This document shows positions 59,363 through 64,000 of a stretch of DNA of 64,000 bases, one piece after another. This stretch comes from Amycolatopsis sp. WQ 127309 (GTDB taxonomy: Bacteria; Actinomycetota; Actinomycetes; Mycobacteriales; Pseudonocardiaceae). A model generated the notes under the pieces. That model was not told the DNA's origin, ran no database searches, and saw only the letters and a list, made by a program, of their open reading frames with translations. A program made the translations under genes and the position numbers. The stretch is taken from the NCBI RefSeq assembly GCF_023023025.1, contig NZ_CP095481.1, positions 2,356,001-2,420,000 on the forward strand, in the 5' to 3' direction. Within the stretch, counting starts at the first letter, position 1. Each line of letters starts with the position of its first letter.

Positions 59363-61501
59363 ATGACCACGGCACACGTCACCTGCCCGCTGTGCGAAGC
59401 GACCTGCGGCCTCGAGGTGACGCTGGATGAGAACCAGCAGGTCACCCGCGTCACCGGCGATCAGCAGGACGTCTTCTCGAAGGGCTACCTCTGCCCGAAG
59501 GGCGCGTCGCTCGGCGCGCTGCACCACGATCCCGACCGGCTGACCGCGCCGCTGCTCAAGCGCGACGGCGAGTTCGTCGAGGTCAGCTGGCAGGAGGCCT
59601 ACGACGAGATCGACCGGCGGCTCCCGCCGATCATCGAGCGGTACGGCCGCAACGCCGTCGCCGTCTACGCGGGTAACCCCGGCGTGCACAACATCGCGCT
59701 GACGCTCTACAGCCGCGTGCTCTACAAAGCGTTGGGCACCAAGAACTTCTACAGCGCGACGTCGGTCGACCAGATGCCGAAGCACTACTCGTCCGGCACC
59801 ATGTTCGGCGACCCGCTCGCCATCCCGGTGCCCGACGTCGACCGCACGCGGCACCTGCTCATCCTCGGCGCGAACCCGCTGGTGTCCAACGGCAGCCTGA
59901 TGACCGCGCCCGACATGCGCGGGCGGCTGCGCGGGATCCGCGAGCGCGGCGGCAAGATCGTCGTCGTCGACCCGCGCCGCACGCGCACCGCGCAGTTCGC
60001 CGACGAGCACCACGCCATCCGCCCCGGCACCGACGCGCTGCTGCTGTTCGCGCTGGTCAACGTCCTGGTCACGGAAGAGCGCGTCCAGCTGGGCCGGCTG
60101 GCGGAGCACGTCAACGGCCTCGACGACGTCCGCACGCTGGCGCTGCCGTTCACCCCCGAGGCCGTCGCGCCGCGCGTCGGCATCGGCGCCGCCGAGATCC
60201 GCCGGATGGCCCTGGACCTGGCCGACGCCGAGAACGCCGTGGTCTACGGCCGGATCGGCACCACCACCCAGACGTTCGGCACGATCGCGAGCTGGCTGGT
60301 CGACGTCCTCAACGTGCTCACCGGCAACCTCGACGAGCCCGGCGGCGCGATGTTCCCGCTGGCCGCGTGCACGCCGACCGGGAACCGGCGCCCGTTCGCC
60401 GTCGGCCGCTGGCACAGCCGGGTGCGCGGCTACCCCGAGGTCGTCGGCGAGCTGCCGGTCGCGACGCTGGCCGACGAGATCGAAACCCCGGGCGAGGGCC
60501 AGGTCCGCGCGCTGATCACGGTCAGCGGCAACCCGTGCCTGAGCACGCCGAACGCGGGCCGCTTGGCCGCGGCCATCGACGGCCTCGACTTCATGATCTC
60601 GGTCGACGTCTACCTCAACGAGACGTCCCGCCAGGCCGACGTCATCCTGCCCGGGCCGTCACCGCTCGAGCGGCCGCACTTCGACTTGGCGTTCTACCAG
60701 CTTTCGGTGCGCAACATCGCGAACTGGACGCCGCCGACGCTGCCGTCGAAGCTCCCGCAGGAGTGGGAGACCATGCTGCGTCTCACCGGCATCGTCACCG
60801 GTCAGGGGCCCGAGGCGGACGTCGCCGCGCTGGACGACTTCGTCGCCGCCGAAACTGCGCGGCGGAACAAGCTGGAGCTGACCGGCGACCGGACCGGGCC
60901 CGCGCGGCTTGTGGACCTGATGCTGCGCAGCGGCCCGTACGACGTCACGCTGGCCGACCTCGAAGCCGCGCCGCACGGTATCGACTTCGGCGCGCTGAAG
61001 CCGCGGATCCCGGAGGTGCTGTGCACGGCGTCCGGGCGGATCGAGCTGGCGCCGGAACCGATCGTCGCGGACGTCCCGCGGCTGCGCGACGAGCTGGCCC
61101 GCCCCCTGGACGACGGCTTGGTGCTGATCGGCCGGCGGCACCTGAGCTCGAACAACTCGTGGATGCACAACCTCGCGCCGCTGGTCCGCGGCGGGAACCG
61201 CTGCACGGTCCAGGTCCACCCGAGCGACGCGACCCGCCTCGGCCTGACCGACGGCGGCCTCGCGTCGGTGACGTCGCGCGCCGGGAAACTGGAGGTCCCG
61301 GTGGAGGTGACGGACGAGGTCCGCGAGGGCGTGATCAGCATCCCCCACGGCTGGGGGCACGACGTGGCCGGTTCGCGCACGCGGGTGGCGAGCGCGAACC
61401 CGGGCGTCAACTCGAACCTGGTCGCCGACGAGACGCTGCTGGACGTGCCGTCGGGAACCTCGGTGCTGAACGGCATCCCGGTCGAGGTCGCGCCGGCCTG
61501 A
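59363..61501 (+). CDS. Molybdopterin-dependent oxidoreductase (bis-MGD family)
   Basis: 712 residues. The N-terminus holds the 4Fe-4S motif CPLCEATCGLEV...YLCPKG (CxxCxxxC...C), then molybdopterin domains with AVYAGNPGVHN, LLILGANPLVSNGS, RGGKIVVVDPRRTRTA and the C-terminal molydopterin-dinucleotide-binding barrel (VHPSDATRLGLTDG, HGWGHDVAGS). No twin-arginine signal, so it is cytoplasmic. It resembles formate-dehydrogenase/assimilatory nitrate-reductase-like oxidoreductases of unknown substrate. ATG 59363 has GAGG upstream; ATG 59330 overlaps the operator. No electron-transfer subunit is adjacent. Confidence 0.92.
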   Translation: MTTAHVTCPLCEATCGLEVTLDENQQVTRVTGDQQDVFSKGYLCPKGASLGALHHDPDRLTAPLLKRDGEFVEVSWQEAYDEIDRRLPPIIERYGRNAVAVYAGNPGVHNIALTLYSRVLYKALGTKNFYSATSVDQMPKHYSSGTMFGDPLAIPVPDVDRTRHLLILGANPLVSNGSLMTAPDMRGRLRGIRERGGKIVVVDPRRTRTAQFADEHHAIRPGTDALLLFALVNVLVTEERVQLGRLAEHVNGLDDVRTLALPFTPEAVAPRVGIGAAEIRRMALDLADAENAVVYGRIGTTTQTFGTIASWLVDVLNVLTGNLDEPGGAMFPLAACTPTGNRRPFAVGRWHSRVRGYPEVVGELPVATLADEIETPGEGQVRALITVSGNPCLSTPNAGRLAAAIDGLDFMISVDVYLNETSRQADVILPGPSPLERPHFDLAFYQLSVRNIANWTPPTLPSKLPQEWETMLRLTGIVTGQGPEADVAALDDFVAAETARRNKLELTGDRTGPARLVDLMLRSGPYDVTLADLEAAPHGIDFGALKPRIPEVLCTASGRIELAPEPIVADVPRLRDELARPLDDGLVLIGRRHLSSNNSWMHNLAPLVRGGNRCTVQVHPSDATRLGLTDGGLASVTSRAGKLEVPVEVTDEVREGVISIPHGWGHDVAGSRTRVASANPGVNSNLVADETLLDVPSGTSVLNGIPVEVAPA

Positions 61502-62158
61502 TCACCAGGCCTGGGACAGGTCCGCGTGCTGCCGGACCCAGGCGTGCATCACGATGCCCGCCGCGACGCCGGCGTTGATCGAGCGCGTCGTGCCGAACTG
61601 GGCGATCGACACCACCAGCGCCGCCGTGGCCTGGGCGGCCTCCGACAGGCCCGGCCCCTCTTGGCCGAACAGCAGCACGCACTCGCGCGGGATGTCCGCC
61701 GTCTCGACCGGCTGGGACCCCGGCGTGTTGTCGACCGCCACGACCGCGAGGCCCTGCTCGGCCGCGAAGGTGAGCAGACCGGCGACGTCGTCGTGGTGGC
61801 GGAGGTGCTGGTAGCGGTCGGTGACCATGGCACCCCGGCGGTTCCAGCGGCGGCGGCCGACGATGTGCACCTCGGCCGCGGCGAACGCGTTGGCCGTCCG
61901 GACCACCGTGCCGATGTTGTGGTCGTGCTGGAAGTTCTCGATGGCCACGTGGAACGGGTGGCGGCGGGCGTCCACATCGGACACGATCGCCTCGCGGCGC
62001 CAGTAGCGGTACTTGTCGACGACGTTGCGGCGGTCGCCGTCACGCAGGAGGTCCGGGTCGTAGCGGTCATCCGAGGGCCAGTCACCCGGCCAAGGGCCGA
62101 CGCCGACCTCTTCGCGGCTCACCCACTCGGTGGGCCCGACGTCGTGGGGTGTGCTCAC
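61502..62158 (-). CDS. SPOUT (TrmH/SpoU) family RNA methyltransferase
   Basis: 218 residues. Motifs of the knotted SPOUT fold: ENFQHDHNIGTVVRTANAF (motif 1, RNA/Arg), VLLFGQEGPGLS (motif 2) and VVSIAQFGTTRSINAGVAAGIVMHAW (motif 3, AdoMet pocket and NxS/N-type residues). It is a 2'-O-ribose methyltransferase of tRNA or rRNA; the target base cannot be told. Stop codons of this gene and the preceding one are adjacent (61499-61504). Confidence 0.93.
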   Translation of the reverse strand: MSTPHDVGPTEWVSREEVGVGPWPGDWPSDDRYDPDLLRDGDRRNVVDKYRYWRREAIVSDVDARRHPFHVAIENFQHDHNIGTVVRTANAFAAAEVHIVGRRRWNRRGAMVTDRYQHLRHHDDVAGLLTFAAEQGLAVVAVDNTPGSQPVETADIPRECVLLFGQEGPGLSEAAQATAALVVSIAQFGTTRSINAGVAAGIVMHAWVRQHADLSQAW

Positions 62159-62173
62159 GGCGTCGATTGTCGC

Positions 62174-62566
62174 CTAACCCAGGTGGACGGCGTGCGCGCG
62201 GGCGTCCTCGTGGTGGTCGCGGTGGCGCCACCGGTGGTAGACGCCGACGTACGAGTAGATCACCAGCACGACCGCGATGATGCCGATCGCCGGCAGCCAC
62301 GACCGCGGGAACACCGTGTCGTAGAGGTAGTACGCGTTGAACCCGCCGGGCAGGTCGCCGAGGCCTTCCTGGTTCCGGAAGAAGTTCTCCAGCGCGGTCA
62401 GCGGGCACGGCACCGGCGTGACGTTCACGAGGATGCCCCAGAACGCCGCGAACATGTGCACGAAGATCAGCTTGGGCCAGCGCCAGGCGAGGAAGCCGCC
62501 GAGGCCGATCAGCAGCAGAGCGAGGATGTGCACCGCAACGGTCACGTCGGCCAGGAACTTCGCCAC
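62174..62566 (-). CDS. DUF2784 membrane protein
   Basis: 130 residues with about four membrane segments. LADVTVAVHILALLLIGLGGFLAWRWPKLIFVHMFAAFWGILVNVTPVPCPLTALENFFR is the DUF2784 pattern. The C-terminus is His-rich (HRWRHRDHHEDARAH), possibly metal-binding. GTG 62566. Function unknown. Confidence 0.85.
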   Translation of the reverse strand: MAKFLADVTVAVHILALLLIGLGGFLAWRWPKLIFVHMFAAFWGILVNVTPVPCPLTALENFFRNQEGLGDLPGGFNAYYLYDTVFPRSWLPAIGIIAVVLVIYSYVGVYHRWRHRDHHEDARAHAVHLG

Positions 62567-62879
62567 CGCCCACCCCCTTACCCCGATCCCCCTACCAGGG
62601 ACTTTACTCCGCTGATCGGAATCGGCCTGCTCGAAGAATGCCCAGCGGTGTGATGTTCAACCCACCGGAGCAACTTCTTCACCTGGGTGGTGACGGAGGC
62701 GTCACACCGGGTGGAAATTCGGGAGGACGTTTTGCCGGGTACTTCGTCGGTTCCTCGTGCGGGTACTGATCGGGTGCGCCGTCCGGTTTCTTCCGGTTCG
62801 GGTCGTTCGGGCGGTGCGGCTCACCGGGCGTCGACGGCTGCTCGTCCATCCGTCGACGGTAACCCCGGCGGCCACCGCT
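62567..62879. other. 313-bp intergenic region between DUF2784 and the AmaP-like gene
   Basis: No convincing gene is seen. One short inverted repeat, GTGACG-GAGG-CGTCAC (62690-62705), is present, and the composition is less GC-rich than the coding regions. It may hold the promoter of the DUF2784 gene. Confidence 0.45.
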
Positions 62880-63437
62880 TCACCGGGCGCGAGCGCCCGA
62901 TTTCGCCGTCAGCCGAACTTCGAGCCGCACCGGCAGGGCGTCGACCTCCAAGGCCTGGCGCAACCGCGGGACGGCGTGCTCGGTGATCCGGGCGCGGATC
63001 GCCCCCGCGTCGGCCTCGGCGTCGGTCGTGACGATCAGGAACAGTGCCGGCGCCTCGCGCGGCCCGGTGAGCCAGGCCGACGCCGACCGGACGCCGTCGT
63101 AGCCCTCGACGTCGGCCGCGACCGGCGCGGCGGCCGTCGACGAGTCCAGCGTGGTCGCGCCCTCGGCCTCCTCGGTCCGCCAGGCGACGGTCTTCGGCCG
63201 CCGGAACGCCTGGGCCGTCAGCCAGCGCAGGCACAACAGCCCCAGCACCACGGCGACCGCGATCGCCGCGTAGAACACCCAGGTCGGCGGCGCCGTCGAG
63301 CCGGGGACCAGCGAAGACGCCGGGTCGAGGACGTGCAGCCGCCCGAAGTGGGTGGCCAGCGCGAACCCGCCGGCGGCGAGCAGCACCAGCCCGATCAGGG
63401 CGAGCAGGGTGCGGTTGAGCGCGGCGGGCCGGTTCAT
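62880..63437 (-). CDS. AmaP-like alkaline shock membrane anchor protein
   Basis: 185 residues with two N-terminal membrane helices (LLALIGLVLLAAGGFALA and YAAIAVAVVLGLLCLRWL) and a soluble C-terminal domain (about 90-185) of alternating strands and helices as in the Asp23-anchoring AmaP family. It likely tethers an Asp23/Gls24 protein to the membrane during envelope stress. Overlaps the upstream DUF6286 gene by 4 bases. Confidence 0.8.
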   Translation of the reverse strand: MNRPAALNRTLLALIGLVLLAAGGFALATHFGRLHVLDPASSLVPGSTAPPTWVFYAAIAVAVVLGLLCLRWLTAQAFRRPKTVAWRTEEAEGATTLDSSTAAAPVAADVEGYDGVRSASAWLTGPREAPALFLIVTTDAEADAGAIRARITEHAVPRLRQALEVDALPVRLEVRLTAKSGARAR

Positions 63438-63955
63438 CGCGCACCTCGCACGCGGACGCGGACCCGCGGCGGCGTGGCCAGATCGACCTGGCCGAGCCGC
63501 GTTTCGAGCGCGGAGCGGACGGCGTCGGCGAGCCCGTCGGTGCGCGTCCGCTGGGTCTTCACCGTCACCCGCACGGTGCGGCGACGCAGCTTGAGCGCGG
63601 CCGCCGAGACGCCGTCGACGTGCGCGGCGGTCGCCCGCAGCGACGTCCGCAGGCCGTGGCGCGTGGTGCCGGTGTCGAAACCCGGCTCCGGCGCCAGCGG
63701 CAGGACGACCGGGCGGCCGCGCAGCAGCGCCGCCGCCAGCAGCACGAACCCCACGAGAACCGCGGCCCCGCCCCCGACGAGCACGGGCAGTTCGTTCCAG
63801 GAGGTGTCGTGGACGCGGGCGGCGACCGCGTCGTAGGACAGCACCGGTGGCACGCCCAGCAGCCGCTGCACGAGCGCCGTCACGACGAACGCGCAGGCGG
63901 CGAGCAGGACGAGCGCGGTGAGCATCGCCGGCACGCTCCGCCGTGGCCGCCTCAT
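63434..63955 (-). CDS. DUF6286 family membrane protein
   Basis: 173 residues with two membrane segments (MLTALVLLAACAFVVTALVQRLL and LVGGGAAVLVGFVLLAAALL) and a basic C-terminal domain of about 90 residues (LRRRTVRVTVKTQRTRTDGLAD). The composition and its place beside the AmaP-like gene fit the DUF6286 proteins in actinobacterial Asp23 clusters. ATG 63955 overlaps the stop of the next gene upstream. Confidence 0.82.
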   Translation of the reverse strand: MRRPRRSVPAMLTALVLLAACAFVVTALVQRLLGVPPVLSYDAVAARVHDTSWNELPVLVGGGAAVLVGFVLLAAALLRGRPVVLPLAPEPGFDTGTTRHGLRTSLRATAAHVDGVSAAALKLRRRTVRVTVKTQRTRTDGLADAVRSALETRLGQVDLATPPRVRVRVRGAR

Positions 63956-64000
63956 CGGACCCGCCGCTTCGGCTGCTCGACCGGCGGCAGCGCGATCGTG
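63952..64000 (-). CDS. C-terminal end of an unidentified gene (probably Asp23/Gls24-type)
   Basis: Only the last 15 or so residues (TIALPPVEQPKRRVR) and the stop are in the window. The stop overlaps the DUF6286 start (ATGA), so it belongs to the same operon. The Asp23/Gls24 identity is inferred from the usual cluster order only. Confidence 0.4.
   Translation of the reverse strand, partial: TIALPPVEQPKRRVR

Noticed and set aside
62687..62986. 99-residue plus-strand ORF in the DUF2784-AmaP gap
   Set aside because: Overlaps the end of the AmaP-like gene, has low-complexity Arg/Gly/Ser content, and lacks any family signature or convincing start context.

Overview
This is a high-GC actinobacterial chromosome segment, most likely from the Pseudonocardiaceae (Amycolatopsis-like). 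The evidence is the strong G/C third-position bias, frequent GTG starts, several F420/FMN-type oxidoreductases (LLM and PPOX families), a DUF3151 protein, an Asp23/AmaP/DUF6286-type cluster, many starts placed 6-7 nt behind a TANNNT box (leaderless-type promoters), and long perfect hairpins between genes. No rRNA, tRNA, CRISPR array, prophage or insertion sequence was recognised.

Layout. 1-11.3 kb: purD (partial), a secreted glycerophosphodiester phosphodiesterase, a serine hydrolase, an APC permease, an AAHS-type MFS transporter divergent from a CPA1 Na+/H+ antiporter, an LLM oxidoreductase, an OsmC protein, purA and a hypothetical. 11.4-17.3 kb: a secreted HNH nuclease and a four-gene peptide/nickel-type ABC importer. 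17.3-31.7 kb: a hypothetical, a GH18 chitinase-like enzyme, a glycosyltransferase, an FAD/NAD(P)-binding protein, a second LLM enzyme, an MFS exporter, a diguanylate cyclase, a TetR regulator, DUF3151, a polytopic membrane protein, a Phd/VapC-type toxin-antitoxin pair, fructose-bisphosphate aldolase and a third LLM enzyme. 31.8-37.9 kb: an aldo/keto reductase and an oxidative set (SDR, PPOX, Baeyer-Villiger-type monooxygenase, a ferritin-like diiron protein and a [2Fe-2S] reductase, the last three overlapping by 4 nt). 38-43 kb: an ECF-like sigma factor, nagA, a DedA protein, a GlcD-type FAD oxidase and a PPOX protein. 43.3-47.3 kb: a coupled operon of MarR, an MFS transporter with three carboxypeptidase-regulatory-like domains, and a YceI protein carrying a fourth. 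48.7-55.8 kb: a six-gene sugar ABC/kinase/dehydrogenase operon, a divergent LacI regulator and a LacI paralogue without its DNA-binding domain. 55.8-58.3 kb: an AAC(2')-like acetyltransferase, then a lower-GC insert holding a SIR2-phosphoribosyltransferase fusion and a MazG-like small protein, the best candidate for an undescribed, possibly anti-phage, system. 58.3-64 kb: a GH76 enzyme divergent from a molybdopterin oxidoreductase, a SPOUT RNA methyltransferase, DUF2784 and the stress-envelope cluster.

Links between genes. Two DasR-type operators (dre) sit at the starts of the chitinase gene and of nagA, tying chitin breakdown to GlcNAc-6-P metabolism although they are 20 kb apart. A family of about 53-bp hairpins recurs between genes, and shorter ACTTTC/GAAAGT palindromes occur inside coding sequences.
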